From Poritiphilus flavus (GTDB lineage Bacteria; Bacteroidota; Bacteroidia; Flavobacteriales; Flavobacteriaceae): DNA of 64,000 nt. The position numbers were made by a program, and so were the translations under genes. Below the pieces are notes generated by a model, which saw nothing but the letters and a program-made list of their open reading frames with translations, ran no database searches and had not been told where the DNA came from. Shown here piece after piece: positions 42,677-51,954 of the stretch. Where the stretch lies: the NCBI RefSeq assembly GCF_009901585.1, contig NZ_WXYO01000002.1:156769-220768 (forward strand), read 5' to 3'. Positions within the stretch are counted from its first letter, which is position 1, and each line of letters starts with the position of its first letter.

Positions 42677-43273
42677 TCAGCTACTTCTGTATTTGTCATT
42701 AAGTGAAATACCCTGGGCTATCATAGGAAGGATCTTTTCCAGTCTGGATTGTTTGGTCTTTTCCTGTTTGGCCTCACTGATGTATTCACAAAACTCCCGC
42801 TGTTTGTAGGGCGTGAGTTTACCGAACCTCACCTTAAGTTCGTTGTCTTTGTCCAGAGCGTTAGATAGCGCTTCCGGTACGACGGTTTCCTTTTTGGGTC
42901 CCGGGCTAAGTGCAATACCCTTCCGTTGGTTGTCCAGAGCCTCCTGCATATAGGCCAAAACTCCGGCTTTATCAATCTCGTTCTCCGACAGGAACTTCCA
43001 ATGCCTCATGGCTTTGGTTTTACCTTCCTGTGCATTTTCCAGGACACCTTTAGGGTCACTTAGAAATACGCCGTTAAAGAACCACACCCCAAAATGACTC
43101 TTGAAGGCACAGATTCCTAATACATTTTTGCCATCGTAGGTATAAACAGGGAAATTCCATTTATAGCTCTCCTCCAGTTCTGTTTTTAGGGCCAGTTCTC
43201 TCAATACCGCGATTCCCTTTTTATATTGGTGTTCCCTGGCGTAAAAGGCTTCGATCTTTTCAGTTGCGCTCAT
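42677..43273 (-). CDS. YdeI/OmpD-associated (DUF1801-type) protein
   Basis: This 198-residue protein starts just after and overlaps pepT by 14 nt. The first ~130 residues are a DUF1801/YdhG-like domain (ESYKWNFPVYTYDGKNVLGICAFKSHFGVWFFNG). The rest is the YdeI tail (LTPYKQREFCEYISEAKQEKTKQSRLEKIL). Family function is not established. It converges with the Gfo/Idh gene, 6 nt apart. Confidence 0.85.
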   Translation of the reverse strand: MSATEKIEAFYAREHQYKKGIAVLRELALKTELEESYKWNFPVYTYDGKNVLGICAFKSHFGVWFFNGVFLSDPKGVLENAQEGKTKAMRHWKFLSENEIDKAGVLAYMQEALDNQRKGIALSPGPKKETVVPEALSNALDKDNELKVRFGKLTPYKQREFCEYISEAKQEKTKQSRLEKILPMIAQGISLNDKYRSS

Positions 43274-44507
43274 GAGGTTGTAATTTTTTGTTCCTTGTAA
43301 TTTCGCAAATTTTTACAATAACATCAACAGCCTTCATCATACTTTGCACTGGCAGGTACTCGTACTTACCGTGAAAATTATGACCTCCTGCAAAAATATT
43401 CGGGCAGGGAAGGCCCATATAGCTGAGTTGGGAGCCGTCCGTACCCCCTCTTATGGGTTTTATGATAGGAGTGACACCTACTGATTCCATGGCTTCTTTG
43501 GCGATCTCTACGATATGAAAAACCGGGGTGATCTTCTCTTTCATATTGAAATATTGATCTTTAACTTCAATGGAAAAACAAGCTTCGTTTTCAAGGTTCA
43601 GAGAAGCCACCAGCTCTTTTAGAAGGGCTTTTCTTTTTTCAAAGCTTTCAAGGTCGTGGTCGCGGATAATCATCTCTAACTCTGCCTGCTCTATACTTCC
43701 GCTCAGTTTGTGAATGTGAAAGAAGCCTTCTCTTCCTTCAGTATGCTCAGGAACCTCTTTTTCTGGCAATTGTGCGATAAGTCTATTGATCAGGCTTATG
43801 GCATTCACCATCTTTCCCTTGGCGTAACCTGGATGCACACTTTTGCCTGAAGCGGTTATATGGGCGCTCGCCGCATTAAAGTTCTCGTATTCCAGTTCTC
43901 CGATCTGACTGCCGTCTACGGTATAGGCCCAATCCGCTCCAAATTTTTCTACATCGAAATGATGAGCTCCCCTCCCGATTTCCTCATCAGGAGTAAAACC
44001 CACCCGGATCTTCCCGTGCTTGATCTCGGGGTTACGGATCAGGAATTCCATGGCGGTGATGATCTCAGTGATCCCTGCCTTGTCATCTGCACCTAGTAGG
44101 GTTGTACCATCGGTTACGATCAGGGTTTGACCTTTGTATTGGCTAAGTTCTTCAAAATAAGATGGGGAAAGCAGTATGGAATCTTTTTCATGGAGCACGA
44201 TATCTTTTCCGTCATACTCCGGTATTACCCTCGGTTTTACATCTTTTCCGCTGAAGTCCGGAGAAGTATCATAATGGGAGATAAATCCGATCACAGGTAT
44301 TGCCTCTTCACAATTTGAAGCTAATGTGGCCATAATATAACCTTTGTTATCAAGGCTAACCTCTTCCATGCCAATGGATTCCAGGTCTTTGGCCAGTTTA
44401 CGGGCTATGTCCCACTGCTTTTTGGTGCTCGGTGTGGTCTCTGATTCCGGATCGCTTTGTGAGTCAATGGTAACGTAGCTTATAAAACGGTCAATTATAT
44501 GCTGCAT
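43260..44507 (-). CDS. pepT: Peptidase T (tripeptidase)
   Basis: This 415-residue M20B enzyme has metal ligands and catalytic residues in GFISHYDTSPDFSG (His, Asp), GADDKAGI, TPDEEIGRGAHHF (Glu, Glu), YTVDGSQIGEL and FAGGHNFHGKYEYLP. It removes N-terminal residues from tripeptides in the cytoplasm. It overlaps the YdeI-like gene by 14 nt, so the two are probably co-transcribed from the pepT side. Assignment is firm. Confidence 0.96.
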   Translation of the reverse strand: MQHIIDRFISYVTIDSQSDPESETTPSTKKQWDIARKLAKDLESIGMEEVSLDNKGYIMATLASNCEEAIPVIGFISHYDTSPDFSGKDVKPRVIPEYDGKDIVLHEKDSILLSPSYFEELSQYKGQTLIVTDGTTLLGADDKAGITEIITAMEFLIRNPEIKHGKIRVGFTPDEEIGRGAHHFDVEKFGADWAYTVDGSQIGELEYENFNAASAHITASGKSVHPGYAKGKMVNAISLINRLIAQLPEKEVPEHTEGREGFFHIHKLSGSIEQAELEMIIRDHDLESFEKRKALLKELVASLNLENEACFSIEVKDQYFNMKEKITPVFHIVEIAKEAMESVGVTPIIKPIRGGTDGSQLSYMGLPCPNIFAGGHNFHGKYEYLPVQSMMKAVDVIVKICEITRNKKLQPHERN

Positions 44508-44568
44508 CCTTATAATTTTTGGCCAAAAATACAGTTTAAATATGTATTATTGCGCCTGTGCTTATTAG

Positions 44569-45027
44569 TTGTATGATATCGTGAAAAACACTTTCTATAT
44601 TTCGATTTTACTTGTACTCTTTTGCGGCTATATCTCCCATGCCCAACGTTTTGAAGACTGCACACTAGGCCTCGGGGGAAAGGATGCTCAGACCATAGTG
44701 GAGGTATTCCAATTGAATGAAGAACAACAATCCAAAATGAATGCATGGTCCGCGGAACTTCAGACCCAACAGAAATTGATTGAAGATCAGATCCAGGAAC
44801 TGTTTGACAAGCATCCACAAAGCACTACGGAAGAATTGAATACCCTGGCGGTAAAGTATAAGAAGTTAAAAGACCAGATAGTTACTATCTCAAAATCTTT
44901 TGACCAAAAACTACTGGCAACTTTCAATGAAAGGCAGTATGAAAGATACGTCGCGCTTTGCCGGGCGGCCTATCGCCAACCCATGACTATTCCTCAGAAA
45001 GTAAGAGATTCGGTAAATCCAGAATAA
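44569..45027 (+). CDS. Secreted small helical protein of unknown function
   Basis: The start is either the ATG at 44569 or the GTG at 44581 ([14 protein letters not shown]); the latter gives a cleaner signal peptide ending near ISHAQ. The mature ~125 residues are helical with a Spy/CpxP-like run ([30 protein letters not shown], then [11 protein letters not shown]). Two cysteines lie near the ends. Resemblance to periplasmic spheroplast-protein-Y-like helices is an inference. It precedes pyrD by about 90 nt. Confidence 0.65.
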   Translation: MYDIVKNTFYISILLVLFCGYISHAQRFEDCTLGLGGKDAQTIVEVFQLNEEQQSKMNAWSAELQTQQKLIEDQIQELFDKHPQSTTEELNTLAVKYKKLKDQIVTISKSFDQKLLATFNERQYERYVALCRAAYRQPMTIPQKVRDSVNPE

Positions 45028-45067
45028 TATCGGGCTTTCCATATATCGAATACCTGCAGCAAAGCGC

Positions 45068-45096
45068 TTGCTAGTCGGGGGAAGTTCGTATTTTTG
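45068..45096 (+). promoter_or_regulatory. pyrD promoter
   Basis: TTG (45068-45070), 18-nt spacer, TATTTTTG (45089-45096): an exact match that lies upstream of the ATG at 45116 and rules out a start at 45068. Confidence 0.7.
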
Positions 45097-45115
45097 GGGA
45101 AATTTTGTCAAAAGC

Positions 45116-46153
45116 ATGTACAAAGCCCTAATCAGACCCTTATTTTTCCTACTTGATGCTGAAAAAGTACACCATCTTTCTTTCAAATTGATCAAAACCT
45201 TCTCCCGATTGGGATTCTCCGGACTCTTTAGGTCCATTTTTCAAATTGAGGATCCGGGACTTGAACGAGAAGTCTTTGGTTTGAAATTCAAAAACCCTGT
45301 AGGTCTAGCTGCAGGTTTTGACAAGGACGCTAAATTGTTTAACGAATTAGCCGACTTTGGTTTTGGGTTTGTTGAAATTGGAACGCTCACTCCGAAACCG
45401 CAGGCAGGAAACCCTAAAAAAAGGTTATTCCGACTTAAGGCGGATAAGGCGATCATCAATCGAATGGGTTTTAACAATGAAGGGGTTTTTGACGCCGCAG
45501 AACGATTGAAAAAGGAACATAGGGTATTGATAGGCGGAAACATAGGCAAAAACAAAACCACTCCGAATGACCAGGCCATTAAGGATTATCTGATTTGCCT
45601 GGATGCGCTCTTTGAGGATGTAGATTACTTCGTAGTGAACGTAAGTTCACCGAATACGCCTGGTCTACGCGAACTTCAGGACAAAGAACCTTTGACCGCA
45701 TTATTGAACGCTCTTAAAAGGGAGAATACCAAATTGGCTGAAAAATTAGACGCCAAGGAAAAACCGATCTTACTTAAAATAGCCCCGGATCTGAGTGAAG
45801 ACCAGCTGTTGGATATCATCAAAATTGTGGATCGAACAGGGATTGATGGTATAATTGCTACTAACACTACTATAGGTAGAGAAGATCTAAAATCCGATTT
45901 TATACTTCAGGAAGAAAAAGGTGGTCTCAGTGGCAAACCTTTGACGAAAAAAAGTACGGAGGTGATCCGTTTTTTGGCTGAAAAGAGCGGAAAATCTTTC
46001 CCTATTATCGGTGTAGGAGGAATTCATTCAGCTGAAGACGCCTTGGAAAAGCTTGAGGCGGGTGCGGATCTTGTGCAGCTGTGGACAGGCTTTGTTTATG
46101 AAGGGCCGGGATTGGTCAAAAAGATCAATAAGGCCATTTTAGAACGAAATTGA
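45116..46153 (+). CDS. pyrD: Dihydroorotate dehydrogenase (quinone), class 2
   Basis: From the ATG at 45116 the protein is about 345 residues, the class-2 length. The N-terminal amphipathic helix ([23 protein letters not shown]) binds the membrane and quinone. FMN and orotate sites read [40 protein letters not shown] (catalytic Ser), IATNTTIGR and [29 protein letters not shown]. It catalyses the only redox step of pyrimidine synthesis. It ends just before the second repeat region. Confidence 0.96.
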   Translation: MYKALIRPLFFLLDAEKVHHLSFKLIKTFSRLGFSGLFRSIFQIEDPGLEREVFGLKFKNPVGLAAGFDKDAKLFNELADFGFGFVEIGTLTPKPQAGNPKKRLFRLKADKAIINRMGFNNEGVFDAAERLKKEHRVLIGGNIGKNKTTPNDQAIKDYLICLDALFEDVDYFVVNVSSPNTPGLRELQDKEPLTALLNALKRENTKLAEKLDAKEKPILLKIAPDLSEDQLLDIIKIVDRTGIDGIIATNTTIGREDLKSDFILQEEKGGLSGKPLTKKSTEVIRFLAEKSGKSFPIIGVGGIHSAEDALEKLEAGADLVQLWTGFVYEGPGLVKKINKAILERN

Positions 46154-46165
46154 GGCCCTGGATTC

Positions 46166-46234
46166 AGTTGGCAGTCCTCCTTCGCTAAAGCTACGGAGGA
46201 TGAAATCAGTGGGCAGTAAGCAGTGAACAGTAAA
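46166..46234. repeat. TCCTCC module, copy 2
   Basis: Shares the AGTCCTCCTTCGC core and GGAGGATGA with the modules at 29933 and 46334. AGTnnnC heptads follow, for example AGTGGGC and AGTGAAC. Confidence 0.8.
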
Positions 46235-46333
46235 AGTCTAGCTTCATTAAGGTCCTGGAAAATTAACTTTGCGGTTTTCCACCTGTAAAATTCAAAACAT
46301 ACAACTTAAAACCCATTTACTTAAACTTGAAGA

Positions 46334-46386
46334 AGTGAACAGTCCTCCTTCGCCAAAGCTTTGGAGGATGAATGCAGTTGGCAGTT
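46334..46386. repeat. TCCTCC module, copy 3
   Basis: Same core as the two other copies; TCCTCC/GGAGGA arms could pair around about 14 nt. Confidence 0.8.
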
Positions 46387-46393
46387 AATTTCA

Positions 46394-46481
46394 CAATTCC
46401 TCAATTTTACAATTTTACAATTTTACAATTTCACATTCCCTCATTTTCAAATCTTCAAATTGACAAACCATCAAATCAACA
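46394..46481. repeat. Octad word array, A/T-rich form
   Basis: Eleven consecutive 8-nt words (CAATTTTA, CAATTTCA, CATTTTCA, AATCTTCA, AATCAACA) keep exact 8-nt phase although their composition drifts from C-rich to A-rich. Same period as 30053-30277 but different words. Confidence 0.85.
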
Positions 46482-46490
46482 AATCGCCTT

Positions 46491-46556
46491 TTCTGCTTTT
46501 ACATTGCAGTGTCCGGGATTAATTTAAAATTGGGGTGGGGTTTGGAACCCCGGTTT
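46491..46556. repeat. Dispersed hairpin module, copy 2
   Basis: Second copy of the 65-nt module at 29841-29905, ending in the hairpin GGGGTTTGGAACCCC. Confidence 0.8.
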
Positions 46557-46557
46557 C

Positions 46558-46620
46558 AGTGGGCAGTTGGCATTAAGCAGTGAACAGTAAGTAGTAAACA
46601 CTAAACAGTGAACAGAATAC
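46558..46620. repeat. Heptad word array AGTnnnC (9 units)
   Basis: Nine 7-nt words in a row (AGTGGGC, AGTTGGC, ATTAAGC, AGTGAAC and so on) without a phase break. Same family as 29691-29732. Confidence 0.85.
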
Positions 46621-46644
46621 AGTTTTCCTTTTGTATGTTCAACC

Positions 46645-46711
46645 CTCAACACCTAACACTCAACACTTAAAACTTCATCTTAAACTTAATCTTGTACTTC
46701 AACTTACACTT
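46645..46711. repeat. Heptad-to-hexad word array
   Basis: Words end in C at 7-nt steps (CTAACAC, TCAACAC, TTAAAAC) and then at 6-nt steps (TTCATC, TTAAAC, TTAATC, TTGTAC, TTCAAC, TTACAC). The period changes once without losing order. Confidence 0.7.
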
Positions 46712-46815
46712 ATATTTTTGCGTAAACTTCACTGCCTTAGAATCCACCCGAATAACTGCCATATCCCCAATTTCCCCTGACCCGAATCTGGTATCCATTA
46801 TCAAATAAATAATGC

Positions 46816-46823
46816 TAATTTTG
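46816..46823 (+). promoter_or_regulatory. -7 promoter element of the HMG-CoA lyase gene
   Basis: TAATTTTG lies 20 nt before the start codon; no clear -33 TTG. Confidence 0.45.
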
Positions 46824-46843
46824 AAGAGCAACCAAAACCTGAA

Positions 46844-47710
46844 ATGTCCGAAAAGGTACAGATCATAGAATGCCCGAGAGATGCCATGCAAGGCATTAAA
46901 ACTTTTATCCCTACAGCGGAAAAAGTAAAATACATCCAATCCCTTTTAGGTTGTGGATTTCACACCATCGATTTTGGAAGTTTTGTCTCCCCCAAAGCCA
47001 TACCGCAAATGGTGGATACCGCCGAGGTTCTTTCCCAGTTGGATCTATCGCGGACCAATAGTAAACTCCTGGCTATAGTCGCCAATGTGCGCGGAGCCCA
47101 GGACGCCAGTAAACATCCGGAGATCGACTACCTGGGTTATCCCTTCTCTATATCCGAGAACTTCCAAATGAGGAATACCCATAAGACCATTGACCAATCC
47201 ATAGAGGTACTAAGGAGTATTTTGGAAATTGCAGAAAATACCGGAAAAGAAGTCGTTACATACATTTCCATGGGCTTTGGAAATCCATACGGTGATCCCT
47301 GGAGTGTTGAGATTGTAGGGGAATGGACCGAACGCCTGGCCGAAATGGGATCAAGAATACTTTCCCTTTCCGATACGGTCGGCACTTCCACCCCGGAAGT
47401 GATTACTTATTTGTTTTCGAATCTTATTCCTAAATATCCGGAAATACAGTTTGGTGCTCATCTGCATACTACCCCAACGAAATGGCACGAAAAGGTGGCC
47501 GCCGCATACGAGGCGGGTTGCCGTAGATTTGACGGAGCAATTCAAGGGTTTGGAGGTTGCCCTATGGCCAAGGACGAACTTACCGGTAATATGCCCACGG
47601 AGAAAATGCTTTCCTATTTTACTGCGGTCAAAGCGGATACACAGGTAAATTGGATGGCTTTCGAGGCTGCGCACAATAAAGCGACAGAGCTTTTTTCAGT
47701 CTATCACTAA
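46844..47710 (+). CDS. Hydroxymethylglutaryl-CoA lyase
   Basis: This 288-residue TIM-barrel enzyme has IIECPRDAMQGIKTFIPTAEKV, HTIDFGSFVSPKAIPQM, LSLSDTVGTSTPEV, QFGAHLHTTPTKW, and the signature GFGGCPMAKDELTGNMPTE with the catalytic Cys. It cleaves HMG-CoA to acetoacetate and acetyl-CoA in leucine and ketone metabolism. The short form without a mitochondrial signal fits bacteria. It converges with the PepSY reductase gene, 21 nt apart. Confidence 0.94.
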   Translation: MSEKVQIIECPRDAMQGIKTFIPTAEKVKYIQSLLGCGFHTIDFGSFVSPKAIPQMVDTAEVLSQLDLSRTNSKLLAIVANVRGAQDASKHPEIDYLGYPFSISENFQMRNTHKTIDQSIEVLRSILEIAENTGKEVVTYISMGFGNPYGDPWSVEIVGEWTERLAEMGSRILSLSDTVGTSTPEVITYLFSNLIPKYPEIQFGAHLHTTPTKWHEKVAAAYEAGCRRFDGAIQGFGGCPMAKDELTGNMPTEKMLSYFTAVKADTQVNWMAFEAAHNKATELFSVYH

Positions 47711-47731
47711 GCCCGGCCCGATCAAAAGGCA

Positions 47732-49936
47732 TTAATAGCAATCCATTTTGATCTTCCCGCGATTGAGGAATTGACTCAATGGGACATTTAACCGCTTTTT
47801 TGAAATGGTTTCCAAAACCCGAACCACCTCCTTTTGCATGGCAACTGAACCACATATCATTATTACACCCCCGTTTTCCAGGGATTTGGCGATCAGATCT
47901 GCTTCACGGCATACCAGGTCCTGTACGTAATGCTTTTCCAAACCAGACTGGGAATAAGCCTCAAAAACAAAACTGAGCTGCCCCCTATGTCTGGCGCTAT
48001 GGATATAGTCTTTGTAGATCTCCAAAGAGGTTTCGTTTCTTCCACCCCAGAACAGATGAGTTTTTGTTGCACCCAAACCGTTATTGATCATCCCCAGAAA
48101 GGGTGCAATACCCGTACCATTGGAAATAAGTATTACCTCCGGGGTTTTGGAAGGAAAATGAAATTCCGTATTTGGCTTAATCCAGGCGCTGATCTCCTGC
48201 CCTTGCTCCAGTCCACTTAGATACCGGGAACAATAGCCATTAGAATGCTTTTTAATACTCAATAAGATTTCGTCATCAGTTTTTGCTATTGAATAAAAGC
48301 GATCTACCTCATTGCCTCCTGGTTTTATCGCAATAAGATCCCCTGAACTGAAGCTGAGATTGCTTGTTGGTTTTAGTTTCAGGAGGAATGTATCGTCCGG
48401 GTTAACTTCGGTCCTCTCAACTACTACAAATTCTGTTGTCTTTTTGGTTGAAGCAGGTGACCCGGGATTTTTTAATCGGAGCTGAAGGCCCAGCGCCTTA
48501 GCCCATTTATCCGACCAGTCCTTAAATGCTTCAAAAGACTGGTTGTTGATCTTATAGAGTGGTAAGGCCTGCTTCAGTTTAGGGTGTTTTCCAAGAAGCT
48601 GATCGACCTCGATTGCGAACTGGCAATAGTTGGGATAAGCGAGAGAACCCAGGCCTACCACGGAGAAAGACATTGGATTGGCTATAGTGGTAGCTTGGAA
48701 CTTTTCCACGAATTTCTGTGCATTTGACGGAGCATCTCCATGGCCGTAGGTTGCCGTTAGTACAATGAGGTGCTTCACTCTGTCGAAATTCTCATAGTCG
48801 TTCAGTTCAGAGAGATATACGCTTTTTCCTAAGGCGATAAGTGCCTTTTGAAGCACTTTTGCCATATTGAAAGTACTGCCGGTTTCTGAACCTACCAGGA
48901 CCACATATTCACATTTCCCGGGATCTGCTGCCTCAGTTTTCAGCCTGACAGTATGCTTTCTTCTTCTCAGGGTCATGGCGAATCCTGAGATCATAAAAAA
49001 GACAATGGCAATACAACTCGCCAGTAATACAGCGGACCAAAGAACACTGCCACGGCCGGTATGCCAGGCCAGGCTTAGACGTGAGGCTAGCATGATAAGT
49101 GGATATTCGACCTCACTAATGACGGTGCCCTTGTACTGATGTACCAGAATTTCTCTGTCCTTAAGTTCTAACTGGTAGTAGTCCTCCTCATTATCAGAGA
49201 ATGGGAACAAAATTGTCCTCACCTCCTTTAATCGTATTTGCTTTAAAACCGAAGGGCCGGAAGCGACAGCTGAATTGCCTTTGGTAGTAGGCGCTAAAAC
49301 GGTCTGATGCGAAATCTCAGCTTCGGGTAACAAACCAAACTTTTCAAGGGAAAGGTAAACCCCTGTGCCCGCTATTATAATTACGGGAACCAAAAAGATC
49401 CGACCTAACACTACATGATAGTATTGACCAGACGTATCCTTGTTGACCCTGGTGAACCATCGTTTTAAACCTCCCTGCCTTCTGGCAACCAGAATAATAC
49501 CTGTGATCGCGATTAATAGAAGCAGGAAAGAGACCAGGCCCACAAAAAAACGCCCCGGGCTTTTAAGAAAAAGAGAGCGGTGAAGATTTGTGGCAAAACG
49601 GAAAATGGCCTTCTTTTCCTGAGGTTCCCCGATTTTTTCTGCCGTGAGCGGATTGATGTAGATGGTTGAACTCTCTCCATCCTGGCCGATTACGGAAGCC
49701 TGGACAAAGTTATCCGAATCCACCTTTAATTCAAGCACTTCCAGGTATTTTCCATCAAGCATTTCCAGAGTTTCAGCGACGGAAATGCGTTCCATATCTT
49801 CAGCCTTATAAGGCTGAATCGCATGGTAAATAGGCTCGAAAGCCAGAATGATACCGGTTATGGAAGCGATCCCCAAAAAAATGGAAGAAGATATAGCCAA
49901 AACAAGATGGCTATACCTCCAAATAGAAATTACCAT
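47732..49936 (-). CDS. PepSY membrane reductase fused to flavodoxin and FNR domains
   Basis: This 734-residue protein has an N-terminal PepSY-associated TM region (about 1-335) with four TM helices and conserved His at H10, H38 and in the LHRSLF, YHVVLG and LAWHTGRGS helices, able to hold haem. A flavodoxin-like FMN domain follows (about 345-480, SETGSTFNMA, ATYGHGDAPSNA), then a FAD/NADPH ferredoxin-reductase domain (RFYSIA, SNGTGIAPF, MICGSVAMQ). It should carry electrons from NADPH in the cytoplasm across the inner membrane. The DUF2271 gene lies 12 nt upstream. It is last of four coupled genes. Confidence 0.88.
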   Translation of the reverse strand: MVISIWRYSHLVLAISSSIFLGIASITGIILAFEPIYHAIQPYKAEDMERISVAETLEMLDGKYLEVLELKVDSDNFVQASVIGQDGESSTIYINPLTAEKIGEPQEKKAIFRFATNLHRSLFLKSPGRFFVGLVSFLLLLIAITGIILVARRQGGLKRWFTRVNKDTSGQYYHVVLGRIFLVPVIIIAGTGVYLSLEKFGLLPEAEISHQTVLAPTTKGNSAVASGPSVLKQIRLKEVRTILFPFSDNEEDYYQLELKDREILVHQYKGTVISEVEYPLIMLASRLSLAWHTGRGSVLWSAVLLASCIAIVFFMISGFAMTLRRRKHTVRLKTEAADPGKCEYVVLVGSETGSTFNMAKVLQKALIALGKSVYLSELNDYENFDRVKHLIVLTATYGHGDAPSNAQKFVEKFQATTIANPMSFSVVGLGSLAYPNYCQFAIEVDQLLGKHPKLKQALPLYKINNQSFEAFKDWSDKWAKALGLQLRLKNPGSPASTKKTTEFVVVERTEVNPDDTFLLKLKPTSNLSFSSGDLIAIKPGGNEVDRFYSIAKTDDEILLSIKKHSNGYCSRYLSGLEQGQEISAWIKPNTEFHFPSKTPEVILISNGTGIAPFLGMINNGLGATKTHLFWGGRNETSLEIYKDYIHSARHRGQLSFVFEAYSQSGLEKHYVQDLVCREADLIAKSLENGGVIMICGSVAMQKEVVRVLETISKKRLNVPLSQFLNRGKIKMDCY

Positions 49937-49948
49937 AAAAGTTTAAGA

Positions 49949-50446
49949 CTATTTTTGAGGCATTATCCGAACATAGCGGATAAATCCTTTTCCTTCTACT
50001 TTGCTGTTGATAGTTGATGAGGTAAGTTCAAACTCTATATCGTCTTCGTAGTATTCCTGATCCTCCACAGCCGTTTCAAATCGAATACTATAACCGGCAT
50101 CGATCTTATCATCTTCAATTTTCAAAACGTTAATCGCGCGTTCTCCACCGCCAATGGTAGCGCCGGTTATGGCGTCTATATCGGGCCTTTTCTTACCATA
50201 GAATTCCCACCACGCGGGAATGTCATGATACCATTCATCATCTTCACCCCTCACATAAAGTGTTTTTTCGTAATTACCTTCCGGGTCCATAAGAGAGATC
50301 ACAACATAGGCCTTTTCTCCGGAGTAATTAACCATTTGTATCATGCACTTATAGGAACTACTGGCGGCCTCCCTGGCCTTAAATCCTACCAGCAGCAGTA
50401 GAGGAATACTGAAAATTACAATAGCTCTCAATCTTCTTTTCATCAT
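49949..50446 (-). CDS. DUF2271 protein with flavinylation-type motif
   Basis: This 165-residue protein has an N-terminal TM anchor or signal (IFSIPLLLLVGF). The rest is a beta-rich DUF2271 domain. Residues 91-97 read DAITGAT, which fits Dxx(S/T)GA(S/T), the site where ApbE links FMN to a Thr or Ser (here T97). DUF2271 is known to occur with PepSY and flavin-transfer genes in extracytosolic redox clusters. The ankyrin gene overlaps it by 4 nt, and the reductase follows 12 nt later. No apbE is in the window. The flavin claim is inference from the motif. Confidence 0.8.
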   Translation of the reverse strand: MMKRRLRAIVIFSIPLLLLVGFKAREAASSSYKCMIQMVNYSGEKAYVVISLMDPEGNYEKTLYVRGEDDEWYHDIPAWWEFYGKKRPDIDAITGATIGGGERAINVLKIEDDKIDAGYSIRFETAVEDQEYYEDDIEFELTSSTINSKVEGKGFIRYVRIMPQK

Positions 50447-51954
50447 GGTGTTTCAAGAAAGTTTATGGTGACATTATTTTTTTGGAGCAACTCGTTTTCC
50501 ATTGCAAGGTCATATGCAGATTCTTCAAAATCCGTTTTGATAGACTTGTCTGCTCCGTCTTCAATGAGAAATTTTAAAATGGCATCATTATGGGCATTCA
50601 TCGCCGCCAGATGTAAGGGGGTATTTCCATCCTTATTTCTCGCATTGATATCCTGACCATAAGAACTGATATACTTCAGCGCATCCAGGTTGTTTTGCGC
50701 AACCGCTATATGGTATAAGGTGTTACCGTTTTCCTGAACTTGAGCAAAATTAAAGCCTTTTGCCTTCAAAGCGGCCAATTTATCCTGCATTAACTTCGGT
50801 CTCTCCGCTTTATATACATCTTTAAGGAGATAATACCCCAGGTTGTTACCCTCCTTATCTCTGACCTGAACATCGGCCCCATTTTCAAGCAGGAAATTTA
50901 CAACTTCCAGCTTGTTGCTCTGAATGGCATGGGTTAAAGCAGAGGCTCCTTGTTTATTAGTGTGGTTGATATCTTCAGTACCTGCTGCAAGATAACGGAC
51001 AACCTCCAGACTGTTTCTCCTGGCTGCATTGAGTAAGGCAGTGTTGCCGTCTTCGTCAGACTGATTGAGGTCTACCCCTTTTGAGACAAAATATTCAAAT
51101 ACTGGAAGCTCCTCATTTTGAAAGGCTATGCCGTGAAGTGGAGTTATTCCTTCGTCCGAAACCACGTTTGGGTTTATCCCGAGTTTTTCCAGGTATTGGT
51201 AAACTTCTAAACCATTGGTATATCCCCGGGTACCCCTACTGGCAAATATAAAGGCATTCTCACCACTCTTACTCAGTTTATTATGAGGAACCCCATGGTC
51301 AATCAGTTTGTTGAGCAGGTCTGTATTTCCGCGTTTTGCCGCATAGTGGAAAATACCATTCCCATTGCTGTCCTCACTCTTCAGGTCAATTCCTTTTTCT
51401 ACAAAGTAGTCAACAAGGGCATAGTCCTGGACAAAAGGTGCTACCAGCAACAGGGCATTGGCTCCATCCCGGTTTTTCTCCTCAGTGACCCTGGCACCGT
51501 GCTTAATGACAAAATCGTACAGCTCAGGGTTGATCTGACCGGTATTAGCGGCAAAATTAAGCAGGGTGTAGCCATGACTATCCACAATATCCGTTTTGGC
51601 ACCATTGTCCACCAGATACTGCATCATTTCCAGGTTGCCTTTATATGCAGCCCAAAAAATGTAGGTCCGCCCGTCATGCGTTAATTTGTTTACACCATTT
51701 CCATCCTGGGAAAGCAGGAATTTGATCGTCTCATTGTCCACTTTTTCAATAAGTGCCCAGGAGACCGGGTCAAAGGCGTTTGAATTAAGTTCGGAAATAT
51801 CAGCACCTTCGGAGATCCGCTGCTCTATTTCCGCAATAGACGGATTAGCTGTCCAATAAGCCCTTTCCAGGAATGGGTTTTCTCTTTGTGCGGATAAAAA
51901 GCTGGTTATAAAAATTGTCAGGGCGAAGACTATACCCGAATGCATTTTTTTCAT
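50443..51954 (-). CDS. Secreted ankyrin-repeat protein
   Basis: This 503-residue protein has a signal peptide (SFLSAQ end) and about thirteen ankyrin repeats from residue 25 to the end. They are recognisable as GxTxLxxAAxxGxLExVxxLLxxGADVN variants (DSHGYTLLNFAAN, DGNTALLNAARRNSLEVVRYL, GASALTHAIQSNKLEVVNFLLENGADVQ). It is exported, so the ankyrins act outside the cytoplasm, probably as a binding scaffold. It overlaps both neighbours by 4 nt, so its level is tied to the DUF6607 and DUF2271 proteins. Confidence 0.9.
   Translation of the reverse strand: MKKMHSGIVFALTIFITSFLSAQRENPFLERAYWTANPSIAEIEQRISEGADISELNSNAFDPVSWALIEKVDNETIKFLLSQDGNGVNKLTHDGRTYIFWAAYKGNLEMMQYLVDNGAKTDIVDSHGYTLLNFAANTGQINPELYDFVIKHGARVTEEKNRDGANALLLVAPFVQDYALVDYFVEKGIDLKSEDSNGNGIFHYAAKRGNTDLLNKLIDHGVPHNKLSKSGENAFIFASRGTRGYTNGLEVYQYLEKLGINPNVVSDEGITPLHGIAFQNEELPVFEYFVSKGVDLNQSDEDGNTALLNAARRNSLEVVRYLAAGTEDINHTNKQGASALTHAIQSNKLEVVNFLLENGADVQVRDKEGNNLGYYLLKDVYKAERPKLMQDKLAALKAKGFNFAQVQENGNTLYHIAVAQNNLDALKYISSYGQDINARNKDGNTPLHLAAMNAHNDAILKFLIEDGADKSIKTDFEESAYDLAMENELLQKNNVTINFLETP

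Noticed and set aside
45068-45115. Earlier start for pyrD
   Set aside because: An exact promoter (45068-45096) overlaps it, and the family N-terminus begins at the ATG at 45116.
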